Below are positions 17,995 to 27,318 of a stretch of DNA of 64,000 nucleotides, piece after piece (the stretch's first letter is position 1; the number at the start of each line of letters is the position of its first letter). The notes under the pieces are model-generated. The model had not been told where the DNA came from. It did no database searches and worked only from the letters and a program-made list of their open reading frames with translations. A program made the position numbers and the translations under genes. This DNA comes from Peterkaempfera bronchialis (GTDB lineage Bacteria > Actinomycetota > Actinomycetes > Streptomycetales > Streptomycetaceae), in assembly GCF_003258605.2 (NCBI RefSeq), contig NZ_CP031264.1, forward strand, positions 3,658,001 to 3,722,000. Reading direction: 5' to 3'.

Positions 17995-20769
17995 ATGGCC
18001 CGGCTATGGGGCCGATCCAGGGCCCAGTCGGCCCCGACGTCCGCCGGTCGGCGCCCCCGGAGTCGGCCTGCGGAGGAGCCCGATCGGCAGCCTGATCGGC
18101 AGGGTGGCCGACCGCCGTGGAGACGGCGTCTGCGGCCGCTGCTCAGTGTGCGCAGCGCCGCCGGGCAGGTTTTTGTGCTCCAGGTGGTGATCGTGCTGCT
18201 GCTGGTGGTCGTCGGGGCGGTGGCCCTGGTGCTGCAGAGCCGCGCCGACGCCGCGCAGGACGCCCGGGACCGGTCGGTGGCCGTCGCCCAGACATTCGCC
18301 AGCGCGCCCGGGGTCGCCCAGGGGCTGCGCAGCCGCGACCCGACGGCGGCACTCCAGCCGAGCGCCGAGATGGCCCGCAAGCTCGCGGGCGTCGACTTTG
18401 TGACCGTCGCCAGCACCCAGGGCATCCGCTACACCCACCCGGTCCACAGCAGGATCGGCCAGCGGCTGATCGGCACCATCGGCCCGGCGCTGAGGGGCCA
18501 CACCGTCGTCCAGACCGTCAATGGCGCGCTCGGTCGGCTGGTGCAGGCGGTGGTACCGGTCCGGGACGGCCGGGGCAGGGTCATCGGCCTGGTGGTGGCC
18601 GGGATCACCGTCAAGAACATCCGCAGCCCGGTGGACCGGCAGCTGCCGCTGCTGATCGGCTCCGCCGCCGCCGCGCTGGCCCTGGCCACCGCCGGTACGG
18701 CGCTGATCAGCAGCCGGCTGCGGCGGCAGACCCATGGCCTGGGCCCAGCCGAGATGACCCGGATGTACGAGCATCACGACGCGGTGCTGCACGCCGTCCG
18801 GGAAGGCGTGCTGATCGTCGGCGGCGACGGCCGGCTGCTGCTCGCCAACGACGAGGCGCGCAGGCTGCTCGACCTGCCCCCCGACGCCGAGGGCCGCCAG
18901 GTCACCGACCTCGGCCTTGAGCCCCGTACGGCGGAACTGCTGGCCTCCGGGCGGGTCGCCACCGACGAGGTGATACCCGCCGGGGACCGGCTGCTGGCGG
19001 TGAACAACCGGCCCACCGACCGCAACGGCGGACCGCCCGGCAGCGTCGCGACCCTCCGAGACTCCACCGAGCTGCGCGCGCTCTCCGGCCGGGCCGAGGG
19101 CGCACGGGAGCGGCTGCGGCTGCTCTACGACGCCAGCGTGGACATCGGCACCACCCTCGATGTGGTGCGCACCGCCGAGGAGCTGGCCCGGGTGGCCGTC
19201 CCGCGCTTCGCCGACCTGGTCAATGTCGACCTGGTCGAGGCGGTGCTGTCCGGGGAGGAGCCCCGGGGCGGGACCAGACCCGAGATGCGCCGGGTCGCCG
19301 TGCACAGCGCCAGCGGCGAGAACCCCCTCTATCTGATCGGCGACGTGATCCGGTACATCCCCGAGTCGCCGCAGGCCGCCGCCTTCGCCAGCGGCAGGGC
19401 GGTGCTCGAACCCGACCTGCGCGACTGCGCCGGGTGGCGGGCCCAGCACCCCGCGAACACCGACGCGGCCCTCGCCGCCGGGCTGCACTCCCTGATCACG
19501 GCCCCGCTGCTGGCCCGGGGGGTGCTGCTGGGCAGTGTGCACTTCTACCGCTGGGAGCGGCCCGGGCCCTTCGAGGAGGACGACCTCTCGCTGGCCGAGG
19601 AGCTGGCCGCCCGCGCGGCGGTCTGCATCGACAACGCCCGCCGCTACACCCGGGAGCACGCGGTCGCCGTCACCCTGCAACGCAGCCTGCTCCCGCGCAG
19701 CCTCCCCGAGCAGAACGCCCTCGATGTCGCCTACCGCTATCTGCCCGCGCACGCGGGGGTGGGCGGCGACTGGTTCGACGTCATCCCGCTGCCGGGCGCC
19801 CGGGTCGCCCTGGTCGTGGGCGATGTCGTCGGCCATGGGCTGCACGCCGCCGCCACCATGGGCCGGCTGCGTACGGCCGTCCACAACTTCTCCGCTCTCG
19901 ACCTGCCGCCCGACGAACTCCTCGGCCACCTCGATGAACTGGTCGCCCGCATCGACCAGGACGAGCGGTCCGGCGAGGGCGACACCGCCGTCACCGGAGC
20001 CAGCTGCCTCTATGCGATCTACGACCCGGTCTCCGGCGGCTGCACCCTCGCCCGGGCCGGGCACCCGCTGCCCGCGCTCGTCCGCCCCGACGGCACGGTG
20101 AGCTTCCCCGAGCTGCCGCCCGGGCCGCCGCTGGGCCTCGGCGGCATGCCCTTCGAGACGGCGGAGCTGTACCTCCCCGAGGGCAGCCGGCTGGTCCTCT
20201 ACACCGACGGCCTGGTGGAGACCCGCAGCCGGGACATCGACATCGGCCTGGACCTGCTGCGCGGCACGCTGGCCCGGACCGCCGAGCGGACGCCCGAGGA
20301 GATCTGCACCGCCGTACTGGACGCGCTGCTCCCCGAGGACCCCGGCGACGACATCGCGCTGCTGGTCGCCCGCACCCGCACCCTGCCGGCCGACCGGGTC
20401 GCCGACTGGGAGGTGCCGTCCGACCCGGCCGCCGTGGCCCGGGTGCGCGCCGCCGTCACCGAGAAGCTGGCCGAGTGGGGCCTGGACGAGGTCGCCTTCA
20501 CCACGGAACTGGTCCTCAGCGAGCTGATCACCAACGCCATCCGGCACGCCACCGGGCCGATCCGGGTCCGGCTGATCCGGGACCGCAGCCTGATCTGCGA
20601 GGTCGCCGACACCAGCAGCACCTCCCCGCATCTGCGCTACGCCGCGACCACCGACGAGGGTGGCCGGGGGATCTTCCTGGTCGCCCAGTTCGCCGAGCGC
20701 TGGGGCACCCGGTACACCGCCGACGGCAAGGTCATCTGGGCCGAGCAGCCGCTCTCCGGGCCGGGGTGA
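17995..20769 (+). CDS. Membrane sensor SpoIIE-family phosphatase with PAS, GAF and RsbW-like HATPase domains
   Basis: 924 aa from ATG 17995. Order: basic N-terminus; TM1 (about 57-82, VFVLQVVIVLLLVVVGAVAL); an extracytoplasmic single-cache-like sensor (about 83-215); TM2 (about 217-240); PAS (about 258-355, HAVREGVLIVGGDGRLLLANDEARRLL); GAF (about 378-548); a PP2C/SpoIIE domain (about 575-795; GVGGDWFDVIPLPG and VVGDVVGHGLHAAATMGRLR hold the metal-binding Asp residues); and a C-terminal HATPase_c domain (ELITNAIRHATGPIRVRL, DEGGRGIFLVAQF). This fusion combines anti-anti-sigma dephosphorylation with an RsbW-type kinase fold. It is a good candidate upstream regulator for SigB/F factors such as those at 4801-6695, although linkage is only regional. 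Confidence 0.93.
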   Translation: MARLWGRSRAQSAPTSAGRRPRSRPAEEPDRQPDRQGGRPPWRRRLRPLLSVRSAAGQVFVLQVVIVLLLVVVGAVALVLQSRADAAQDARDRSVAVAQTFASAPGVAQGLRSRDPTAALQPSAEMARKLAGVDFVTVASTQGIRYTHPVHSRIGQRLIGTIGPALRGHTVVQTVNGALGRLVQAVVPVRDGRGRVIGLVVAGITVKNIRSPVDRQLPLLIGSAAAALALATAGTALISSRLRRQTHGLGPAEMTRMYEHHDAVLHAVREGVLIVGGDGRLLLANDEARRLLDLPPDAEGRQVTDLGLEPRTAELLASGRVATDEVIPAGDRLLAVNNRPTDRNGGPPGSVATLRDSTELRALSGRAEGARERLRLLYDASVDIGTTLDVVRTAEELARVAVPRFADLVNVDLVEAVLSGEEPRGGTRPEMRRVAVHSASGENPLYLIGDVIRYIPESPQAAAFASGRAVLEPDLRDCAGWRAQHPANTDAALAAGLHSLITAPLLARGVLLGSVHFYRWERPGPFEEDDLSLAEELAARAAVCIDNARRYTREHAVAVTLQRSLLPRSLPEQNALDVAYRYLPAHAGVGGDWFDVIPLPGARVALVVGDVVGHGLHAAATMGRLRTAVHNFSALDLPPDELLGHLDELVARIDQDERSGEGDTAVTGASCLYAIYDPVSGGCTLARAGHPLPALVRPDGTVSFPELPPGPPLGLGGMPFETAELYLPEGSRLVLYTDGLVETRSRDIDIGLDLLRGTLARTAERTPEEICTAVLDALLPEDPGDDIALLVARTRTLPADRVADWEVPSDPAAVARVRAAVTEKLAEWGLDEVAFTTELVLSELITNAIRHATGPIRVRLIRDRSLICEVADTSSTSPHLRYAATTDEGGRGIFLVAQFAERWGTRYTADGKVIWAEQPLSGPG

Positions 20770-20839
20770 GAGCCGGTCGACGGCGGCTCGGCGGTTCGGT
20801 GACCCGAGGTCCGGCGGGGGGCTCAGCGGCGGGGGAGGA

Positions 20840-21694
20840 TCAGCGGCGGGGGAGGATCAGCGGCCCGCCCGTCCTCGGGTGCGGGAACACCTCCACCGGA
20901 TGCCGGTACACCTCGCCCAGCAGCTCCTCGGTGAGGACCTCGGCGGGTGCGCCGTCGGCCGCGACCCGCCCGCCCGCGAAGACCGCGACCCGGTCGGCGT
21001 GCGCGGCGGCGAGGCCCAGGTCGTGCAGGACCACCACCACGGCCCGGCCCTCGTCGGCCTGCTCCCGGCAGATGCGCAGCACCAGCTCCTGGTGGTGCAG
21101 GTCCAGCGCGGCGGTCGGCTCGTCGAGCAGGACCAGCGGGGCGTGCTGGGCCAGGACCCGGGCCAGTGCCGCCCGGGCGCGTTCACCGCCGGAGAGGGCG
21201 GGGAAGGGCCGCTCGGCGAAGGCGGCGACCTCGGTGGCGGCCATCGCCCGGGCCACCGCCGCGTCGTCCTGCTCGGCGGTGGCGTTGCCCGTCCAGGGCA
21301 TCCGGCCCATCCGTACCACCTCCGCCACCGTGAACGGGAAGGCCAGCGGCGCCGACTGGGGCAGCACCGCCCGGCGCAGCGCCAGTTCGGGCGCGCTCCA
21401 GGCGGTGACGGCCGCGCCGCCGACCAGGACCTCGCCGAAGTCGGCCGGGAGGTCCCCGGCCAGCGCCGCCAGCAGGGTGGACTTGCCGGCGCCGTTCGGC
21501 CCGACCAGTGCCACCACCTCGCCCGCGTGCACGGCGAGGTCCACGCCGTCCAGGACGGTCCGCCGCCCGAGCCGCACCCTCAGGTCGCGGGCTTCGGCGA
21601 GCGCGGTCCCCGGCGCGACCGGGGTCGGCGGGACGGGTCGGCGCGAGGCGAGGAGCCCGCGCAGCCCGGCTCTGGTGGTCTCACGGTCCGTCAT
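20840..21694 (-). CDS. hmuV: Heme ABC transporter ATP-binding protein
   Basis: 284 aa, last gene of hmuTUV. Walker A GPNGAGKST, Q-loop region VLPQSAPLAFPFTVAEVVRMGR, signature LSGGERARAALAR, Walker B LVLLDEPTAALD and the switch His (VVLHDLGLAAAHADRV) are intact. The IPP-type subfamily and the adjacent lipoprotein, permease and heme oxygenase point to heme import. The start ATG overlaps the stop of the permease gene by 4 nt. A 17-bp direct repeat (CAGCGGCGGGGGAGGAT, 20824-20857) spans its stop codon. Confidence 0.93.
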   Translation of the reverse strand: MTDRETTRAGLRGLLASRRPVPPTPVAPGTALAEARDLRVRLGRRTVLDGVDLAVHAGEVVALVGPNGAGKSTLLAALAGDLPADFGEVLVGGAAVTAWSAPELALRRAVLPQSAPLAFPFTVAEVVRMGRMPWTGNATAEQDDAAVARAMAATEVAAFAERPFPALSGGERARAALARVLAQHAPLVLLDEPTAALDLHHQELVLRICREQADEGRAVVVVLHDLGLAAAHADRVAVFAGGRVAADGAPAEVLTEELLGEVYRHPVEVFPHPRTGGPLILPRR

Positions 21695-22803
21695 GCCCAG
21701 CCTCCCTGGCGGTTGCGGGTCCGGCGCAGCAGCCAGAAGAAGAAGGGGCTGCCGACCAGCGCGGTGAGTACGCCCAGCGGCAGTTCGGCGGGGGCCGCCA
21801 TGGTGCGGGCCGCCAGGTCGGCGGTGACCAGCACCAGTGCGCCGCCGAGCGCGCTGCCGGGCACCAGGAAGCGGTGCCCGGGCCCGGCGGCCATCCGCAG
21901 CAGGTGCGGGACGACCAGTCCGACGAAGGAGATGATCCCGGCGACCGCGACGGCGGCGGCGGTGAGCAGCGCGACCACCAGGATCAGCACCAGCCGCAGC
22001 CGCTCCACGTCCACGCCCAGGTGGCGGGCCTGGCGTTCGCCGAGGGCGAGCAGGTCCAGCCGTCGGGAGAAGAACGGGGCGACGGCCAGCCCGACCGCTG
22101 CGCAGGGCAGTACCGCCAGCACCTTGGGCCAGGTCGCCTGGGCGAGGGAGCCCAGCTGCCAGAAGGCGATCTGGGAGACCTGGGCGTTGTCGGCGAGGAA
22201 GACGAAGAGGCCGATCAGGGCGCCGGAGAAGGCGTTGACGGCGATTCCGGTGAGTACCAGGGTGACGACCTCGGTCCGGCCGCCGGACCGCGACAGGGTG
22301 TAGACGACGGCGACGGTGGCCAGCCCGGCGACGAAGGCGCAGGCGGTGATCGTCCAGTTGCCGAGGAAGGAGAGCCCCAGGGCGATGGACCCGACGGCAC
22401 CGGCCGCCGCGCCCGAGGAGATGCCGACCACACCGGGTTCGGCGAGCGGGTTGCCGAAGACGCCCTGCATCAGCCCCCCGGCGCAGCCCAGTGAGGCCCC
22501 GACCAGCAGCGCCAGCACCACCCGGGGGGCGCGGACCTGCCAGAGCACCGACTCGGCGACCCGGTCCAGCGAGTCGCCGCCGAGGCCCAGCCGGTGCACG
22601 GCGGAGGAGAGGACGTCACCAGCCGGGATGTCGTACGCGCCGATCCCGGCGGAGAGGACGCACATCACCAGCAGCGCCGCGGTCATGGCGGTGGCGAGTA
22701 CGGCGACCCGACGGGCGCGGGCGGTGGCCGGCGCGGACTCGGGGGGCTCCGGCAGCCGGTCGGTGGCGGGCTTGGACGCGGTGGTGGCCATGGTGCGGCT
22801 CAT
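21691..22803 (-). CDS. hmuU: Heme ABC transporter permease (FecCD family)
   Basis: 370 aa with about nine to ten hydrophobic helices. Family motifs are LLVGASLGCAGGLMQGVFGNPLAEPGVVGISSGAAAGA (about residues 100-137), LTGIAVNAFSGALIGL, and GIISFVGLVVPHLLRMAAGPGHRFLVPGSALGGA, the EAA-like cytoplasmic coupling region. FecCD permeases import siderophore- or heme-bound iron across the plasma membrane. It overlaps hmuT by 4 nt upstream and hmuV by 4 nt downstream, indicating one operon. Confidence 0.93.
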   Translation of the reverse strand: MSRTMATTASKPATDRLPEPPESAPATARARRVAVLATAMTAALLVMCVLSAGIGAYDIPAGDVLSSAVHRLGLGGDSLDRVAESVLWQVRAPRVVLALLVGASLGCAGGLMQGVFGNPLAEPGVVGISSGAAAGAVGSIALGLSFLGNWTITACAFVAGLATVAVVYTLSRSGGRTEVVTLVLTGIAVNAFSGALIGLFVFLADNAQVSQIAFWQLGSLAQATWPKVLAVLPCAAVGLAVAPFFSRRLDLLALGERQARHLGVDVERLRLVLILVVALLTAAAVAVAGIISFVGLVVPHLLRMAAGPGHRFLVPGSALGGALVLVTADLAARTMAAPAELPLGVLTALVGSPFFFWLLRRTRNRQGGWA

Positions 22804-23894
22804 CCCCCGACCTGGCGGTGGATGCCGTCGACCAGCTGCCGCAGGACCTCGTCGGTGCGCGGGCCGAAGTTCAGCAGTACGCCGTCGTCGATCGCGACCA
22901 CCCGGTGGTCCAGGCCGGCCGGGGTCTGTGCGACGCCCGGCACCTTCTCCAGCCCGTCCAGGCCGCCCACCGACTCCAGGCCCTTGGTCATCACCAGGAT
23001 GACGTCGGGGGCCGCTTTGACCAGGGCCTCGCTGGTGATCGGGGTGAAGTCCTTGTGCAGCCCGGACGCCTTCCCGGCGTCCACCGAGCCGGCCGCCTCG
23101 ATGAGCGAGTCGGCGCCCGAGCCCGGGCCGCCGAGCAGGTACACCGAGGCGGTGCCGCGCAGATAGAGGAAGGCCACCCGGGGCTTCCGGCCGTCCGTCG
23201 CCGGGACGGTCCGCTGGACGGCGGAGATCCGGTCGGCGGTGCGCTGGCGCAGTTCGGCGCCCGCGCCGGGGACGCCGAGCGCGGCGGCCACCGCCGTGAT
23301 CCGGGGGCCGATGTCGTCGATCCGCACCGCCGGGTCGAGGACGAGCAGCGGGATGCCCGCGTCGCGGATCTGCTGCACCGCGTCGGCCGGGCCGGTGGAG
23401 GTGTCGGCGAGGACGAGCGTCGGGTGCAGGGAGAGCACGCCCTCCGCCGACACATCGTGGGCGCGGGTGATCACCGGCAGGTCCTTGGCCTGCTCGAAGG
23501 TGGCGGTGATGTCCCGGGCGACGACATTGCGGCCGAGCCCCAGGCTGAACACGATCTCCGAGAGCGCTCCGGTGAGCGGCACGATCCGGTCGGCGCTTTC
23601 CACGGTGACCTGGCGTCCGTCGGCCGACCGGACGGTGGCGGGCAGCTGCGGGGTGGGGACCGAGGCCAGCGGCTCGGCGCGGTCGGCGGCGGCTGCGGAC
23701 GGCTGCCCGGCGGCCGTGCCGGCGGTCTTCCCGGTCGATGCGCCGTCCTTGCCGCCGCCGCCGCAGCCGGCCAGGACCGGTAGCAGCACGAGGGTGAGTG
23801 CGAGGAACAGCGCGCGGGCCTGCCGTGCGGTGGGGGAGGGGCCCGCGATGCGCGGGCGTGGCGAATATCCGTCAGACGACCGCCGAGTCTCCAC
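22800..23894 (-). CDS. hmuT: Heme-binding lipoprotein of the ABC transporter
   Basis: 364 aa; an N-terminal signal with lipobox LAGC (Cys about 44) followed by a Gly/Ser/Ala linker. The periplasmic-binding-protein type III fold is visible: VTVESADRIVPLTGALSEIVFSLGLGRNVVARDITATF, ISAEGVLSLHPTLVLAD-like, DAVQQIRDAGIPLLVLDPAV, and PDVILVMTKGLESVGG. HmuT-type proteins hand heme to HmuUV. The promoter side carries an iron box shared with the divergent HtaA gene. Confidence 0.92.
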   Translation of the reverse strand: METRRSSDGYSPRPRIAGPSPTARQARALFLALTLVLLPVLAGCGGGGKDGASTGKTAGTAAGQPSAAAADRAEPLASVPTPQLPATVRSADGRQVTVESADRIVPLTGALSEIVFSLGLGRNVVARDITATFEQAKDLPVITRAHDVSAEGVLSLHPTLVLADTSTGPADAVQQIRDAGIPLLVLDPAVRIDDIGPRITAVAAALGVPGAGAELRQRTADRISAVQRTVPATDGRKPRVAFLYLRGTASVYLLGGPGSGADSLIEAAGSVDAGKASGLHKDFTPITSEALVKAAPDVILVMTKGLESVGGLDGLEKVPGVAQTPAGLDHRVVAIDDGVLLNFGPRTDEVLRQLVDGIHRQVGG

Positions 23895-23955
23895 TGGCCA
23901 CCCTGCCTTCTCCTGTCTCGCGGCGACCCGGTGTTCGAGTCGCCTGATGTAGGCA

Positions 23956-23974
23956 TTAGGTTAGCCTTACCTGT
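23956..23974. promoter_or_regulatory. Iron box (DmdR/DtxR-type operator) between hmuT and the first HtaA gene
   Basis: TTAGGTTAGCCTTACCTGT matches the 19-bp DtxR/IdeR/DmdR consensus TTAGGTTAGGCTAACCTAA at 15 of 19 positions. It lies 62 bp from hmuT and 25 bp from the HtaA start, positioned to repress both promoters when Fe(II) is sufficient. Confidence 0.85.
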
Positions 23975-23998
23975 CCTTGAACAACCTGGAGGGGTCCT

Positions 23999-25480
23999 GT
24001 GCCGTCGTATCGTCGCGCCCGTGTGCTCGCGGCCGCCCTGCTGGGCGCACTGCTCGCCGTCTCACTCCCCGTCTCCTCGGCCCATGCGGCCGACCGCACC
24101 GTGGCCGGCGGGCGGCTCGACTGGGGAATCAAGTCGTCCTTCCAGAGCTATGTCACCGGGCCTGTCGCGCACGGCAGTTGGAGCCTGATCGGCGGCGCGG
24201 CGACGGTCGGTGGGAGCCAGTTCCGGTTCCACTCCGCGCGGGGTTCGTACGACGCGGAGACCGGCGCGTTCAGCGCGGCGTTCTCCGGCGGGGTGCGCTT
24301 CGTCGGGCACCGCCAGGCCGACGGGACCAACCAGCTGGACCTCACCATCAGCCGCCCCACCATCCGCATCTCCGGCGGCCGGGGCACCCTCTACGCCGAC
24401 ATGGCGAGCAAGTCCAAGGCCACCGGGCGGATGAGCAGCGCGAGCCAGGTCCCGATGGCCTCGCTCTCCTTGGGCGGCGTCGACATGCGCGGCGGCGGTA
24501 CCGTCGTCGCGCTGCGCGGCGTCCCGGTCACCCTCACCTCCCAGGGCGCCACCGCCTTCGCCGGCTACTACACGGCGGGCACCCCGCTGGACGCGCTCTC
24601 CCTCTCGGTGGACGTGGCGGCGCCCGCCGCCCAGGGCGGAGCCGCTTCCCCGTCCGCGTCCGCGTCCGCGTCGGCCAAGGCCAAGGCCAAGCCCACCGCG
24701 TCCGCGTCCGCGTCCGCGAAGACGGCCGGCGCGGTGACCACCGCCGCCGTGGACTGGGGTGTGCGCCGCACCTTCCGCGAGTACGTCACCGGCGATATCG
24801 CCAAGGGCCGCTGGGAGTTGGCGGACGGCGCCCAGGACGGCGGCGCGCTCTTCCGCTTCGGCGCGGGCAAGGGCAGCTACGACCGGCAGAAGGGCACCCT
24901 GGACGTGGCCTTCTCCGGCTCCGCCCGCTTCCTCGGCATGGAGCAGGACGGCCGCTACGGACTCGATCTGACCCTCGGTCGGATCCGGGTCGCGGTGGCC
25001 GGCGGCAAGGGCACGCTCTACTCCGGCCACACCCCGCTGGTCACCTTTGACGCCCCCGTGGCGGCCCTCAAGCCCAAGGGCGGCCTGATCGCCCTCACCG
25101 AGGTGGAGACCACGCTCACCGCCGAGGGCGCCAAGACCTTCAACGGCCTCTACACGGCCGGCACCGCGATGGACCCGCTGACCCTCTCCGTCGCCCTGGA
25201 CGCCTCCGCCGCACTGCCCGCGCTGCCCGACCTCGGCAGCGGGGCGGAGCTGACCCCCTCCGCCGAGCCCTCCGCGACCGCGAGCGCGGAGCCCACCGCG
25301 AGCCCCGCTCCGCAGCAGGCCGCCGCGACCGGCTCCTCCTCCGGCTTCCCCGTCCTTCCCGTCTCCATCGGCGCGGCCGTCCTGGCCGCCGCCGCAGCAG
25401 CCGGTGCCGTCGTCCTGCGCAACCGCCGCCGGTCCTCGGCGGACTCCGCGTCCGACGCCGGACCGCAGCACACCCCCTGA
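23999..25480 (+). CDS. HtaA-domain cell-surface heme-binding protein (two HtaA domains)
   Basis: 493 aa from GTG 23999, with GGAGGGG 6 nt upstream. A Sec signal (about 1-30, ending SSAHA-AD) precedes HtaA domain 1 (about 35-200; GGRLDWGIKSSFQSYVTG). A Ser-Ala/Lys-Ala low-complexity linker (about 215-245) leads to HtaA domain 2 (about 250-400; VDWGVRRTFREYVTGDIAKG). A Ser/Thr/Glu/Pro stalk and a C-terminal TM helix with a basic stop-transfer (VVLRNRRR) follow. The conserved Tyr and His positions of HtaA heme binders are likely within the WG-x-FxxYVTG motifs. Iron-regulated, it would relay heme through the wall to HmuT. Confidence 0.88.
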   Translation: MPSYRRARVLAAALLGALLAVSLPVSSAHAADRTVAGGRLDWGIKSSFQSYVTGPVAHGSWSLIGGAATVGGSQFRFHSARGSYDAETGAFSAAFSGGVRFVGHRQADGTNQLDLTISRPTIRISGGRGTLYADMASKSKATGRMSSASQVPMASLSLGGVDMRGGGTVVALRGVPVTLTSQGATAFAGYYTAGTPLDALSLSVDVAAPAAQGGAASPSASASASAKAKAKPTASASASAKTAGAVTTAAVDWGVRRTFREYVTGDIAKGRWELADGAQDGGALFRFGAGKGSYDRQKGTLDVAFSGSARFLGMEQDGRYGLDLTLGRIRVAVAGGKGTLYSGHTPLVTFDAPVAALKPKGGLIALTEVETTLTAEGAKTFNGLYTAGTAMDPLTLSVALDASAALPALPDLGSGAELTPSAEPSATASAEPTASPAPQQAAATGSSSGFPVLPVSIGAAVLAAAAAAGAVVLRNRRRSSADSASDAGPQHTP

Positions 25481-25573
25481 CCACGGCGGGACCGCCCAGT
25501 CCCGCCCTCCCGAGCCCCCGGCTCCCCCTCATGGCACCGCCATACCCCGCTACCCCCGAGGAGATCCCCCACC

Positions 25574-27253
25574 ATGCGCGAGATCCACACCCGCCCCCGA
25601 CCGCGACCCCGCACGGCCCGCCGCAGCCTCGCCCTGGCAGCCGCCACCGTCACCGCCGTGACCGCGGCGGGCGCGACCGTACTGACCCTGCCGGCGTTCG
25701 CCGCCGAGGGTGCGCCCCCGGCCACCATCGCGCTGAGCAGCGGCACCCTCGACTGGGGCTTCAAGGAGTCGTTCCGCTCGTATGTCGTCAGAGTCGCGGC
25801 CGGCAGCATAGAGCCCGGCCGTGGCGCCACCACCAACGCGAACGGCACCTTCCACTTCACCGGGCGCGACGGCAGCTACACCATGGCCGACCACGGCGTG
25901 GCGATGGACTTCGGCGGCAGCGTCCGCTTCCTCTCCACGGCGCACGGCTTCGACATCACGATCGCCGACCTCAAGGTCAGGACCAGCGGTACGGCCGGCA
26001 CCATCACCGCCGACGTCACCAGCGGCGGGACCACCGCCGACGATGTGGACCTGGCCTCGATCGACCTGTCGGCGGCCACCCGGGGCACCGGTGACGACGG
26101 TGCGATGACCTTCAAGGGGATCGCCGCGGTGCTGACCGCCGACGGCGCCAAGGCGTTCAACGGCATGTACAAGGCGGGCGACGCGCTCGACCCGGCCGAC
26201 CTGTCCGTCAAGACCGCCCCGGCGCCGACCGGCAAGCCCACCGACACCCCCAGCGGGACCCCCTCCGGCGAGCCCACCGACACGCCGAGCGGCACCCCGA
26301 CCGGCGAGCCCACGGACACCCCGTCCGGCGAGCCCACCGGCACCCCGACCGGTACTCCGACCGGCACCCCGACCGGCACCCCGACCGGCACCCCGACCGG
26401 CACCCCGACCGGCACTCCGACCGGCGAGCCCACCACCACGCCCACCTCGACCCCCTCCTCCTCCGCCCCGGCCACCGACGGGACCGTGGTGGACGGCAAC
26501 CTCGACTGGGGCGTCAAGCAGTCCTTCCGCACCTATGTCACCGGCGCGGCGGGCGGCAAGGTCGAGCTCGGCGGCGGGGCGGTCGCCAGCGGCGATGCCT
26601 ACCGCTTCACCAAGGGCCACGGCCACTACACCGCCGCCACCGGCACGCTTGACGCGGCCTTCAACGGCACCGTGCGCTTCCTCGGGCACAAGGAGAGCGG
26701 CAGCTACGCCCTGGACCTGAAGTTCAGCGACCTCAAGGTGGCCGTCAAGGGCACCAGCGGGACGCTCACCGCCGACATCTCCAGCAAGGACCGCGCCACC
26801 GGCGAGGTCGTCGAGTACAACGACATCGCCGTCGCCAAGCTCGGCTCGGTCAGCACCAAGGCCGCCCAGGGCGTCGTCACCTTCACGGCGGCCAGCGCCT
26901 CGCTGACCGCCGAGGGTGCGCCGGCGTTCGGCGGCTTCTACCACCCGGGTGACGCCCTCGACCCGGTCACCGTCGCCGTCACCCTGGACGACGACGCGAC
27001 GCTGCCCACCGGCGGCTCCGGCACCACGGGCGGCTCCGGCTCCACCGGCGGCTCCGGCACCGGCGGTTCGACCGGCTCGGGCACGGGCGGCTCCACCGGC
27101 GGTTCCACGGTGGGCGGTTCCACCGTGGGCGGGGGCGACGGGGCGCTGGCCGCGACCGGCTCCGGCTCCACGCTGCCGCTGCTCGGCACCGCCGGCGCGC
27201 TGCTCGCCGCGGGTGCGGCCACCTTCGTGGTGAGCCGTCGCCGCAAGGTCTGA
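25574..27253 (+). CDS. HtaA-domain protein with LAxTG sortase signal
   Basis: 559 aa from ATG 25574 (GGAG about 13 nt upstream). Signal peptide about 1-44; HtaA domain 1 about 50-215 (GTLDWGFKESFRSYVVRVAAG); a Gly-Thr-Pro repeat linker (about 220-300); HtaA domain 2 about 305-465 (GNLDWGVKQSFRTYVTGAAGG); a Gly-Ser spacer; then LAATG (525-529), a hydrophobic helix and RRRKV. LAxTG plus helix plus basic tail is the class E sortase signal of streptomycetes, so covalent wall anchoring is expected. It lies 94 bp behind the first HtaA gene and is probably cotranscribed. Confidence 0.88.
   Translation: MREIHTRPRPRPRTARRSLALAAATVTAVTAAGATVLTLPAFAAEGAPPATIALSSGTLDWGFKESFRSYVVRVAAGSIEPGRGATTNANGTFHFTGRDGSYTMADHGVAMDFGGSVRFLSTAHGFDITIADLKVRTSGTAGTITADVTSGGTTADDVDLASIDLSAATRGTGDDGAMTFKGIAAVLTADGAKAFNGMYKAGDALDPADLSVKTAPAPTGKPTDTPSGTPSGEPTDTPSGTPTGEPTDTPSGEPTGTPTGTPTGTPTGTPTGTPTGTPTGTPTGEPTTTPTSTPSSSAPATDGTVVDGNLDWGVKQSFRTYVTGAAGGKVELGGGAVASGDAYRFTKGHGHYTAATGTLDAAFNGTVRFLGHKESGSYALDLKFSDLKVAVKGTSGTLTADISSKDRATGEVVEYNDIAVAKLGSVSTKAAQGVVTFTAASASLTAEGAPAFGGFYHPGDALDPVTVAVTLDDDATLPTGGSGTTGGSGSTGGSGTGGSTGSGTGGSTGGSTVGGSTVGGGDGALAATGSGSTLPLLGTAGALLAAGAATFVVSRRRKV
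26339..26422 (+). repeat. 12-bp tandem repeat encoding Gly-Thr-Pro-Thr linker
   Basis: Seven in-frame copies of GGCACCCCGACC (two with TACT/CACT variants) lie inside the HtaA-domain gene and encode a flexible stalk. Copy number is likely variable between strains. Confidence 0.9.
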
Positions 27254-27269
27254 CACCCCCACGCACAAC

Positions 27270-27306
27270 GGCCCGGCCGGTACCCCGAGAGGGTGCCGGC
27301 CGGGCC
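27270..27306. terminator. Bidirectional terminator between HtaA and heme oxygenase genes
   Basis: GGCCCGGCCGGTACCC and GGGTGCCGGCCGGGCC form a stem of about 16 bp with one mismatch around a short CGAGA loop, between convergent stops. Confidence 0.8.
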
Positions 27307-27318
27307 CGTGCCGGACGG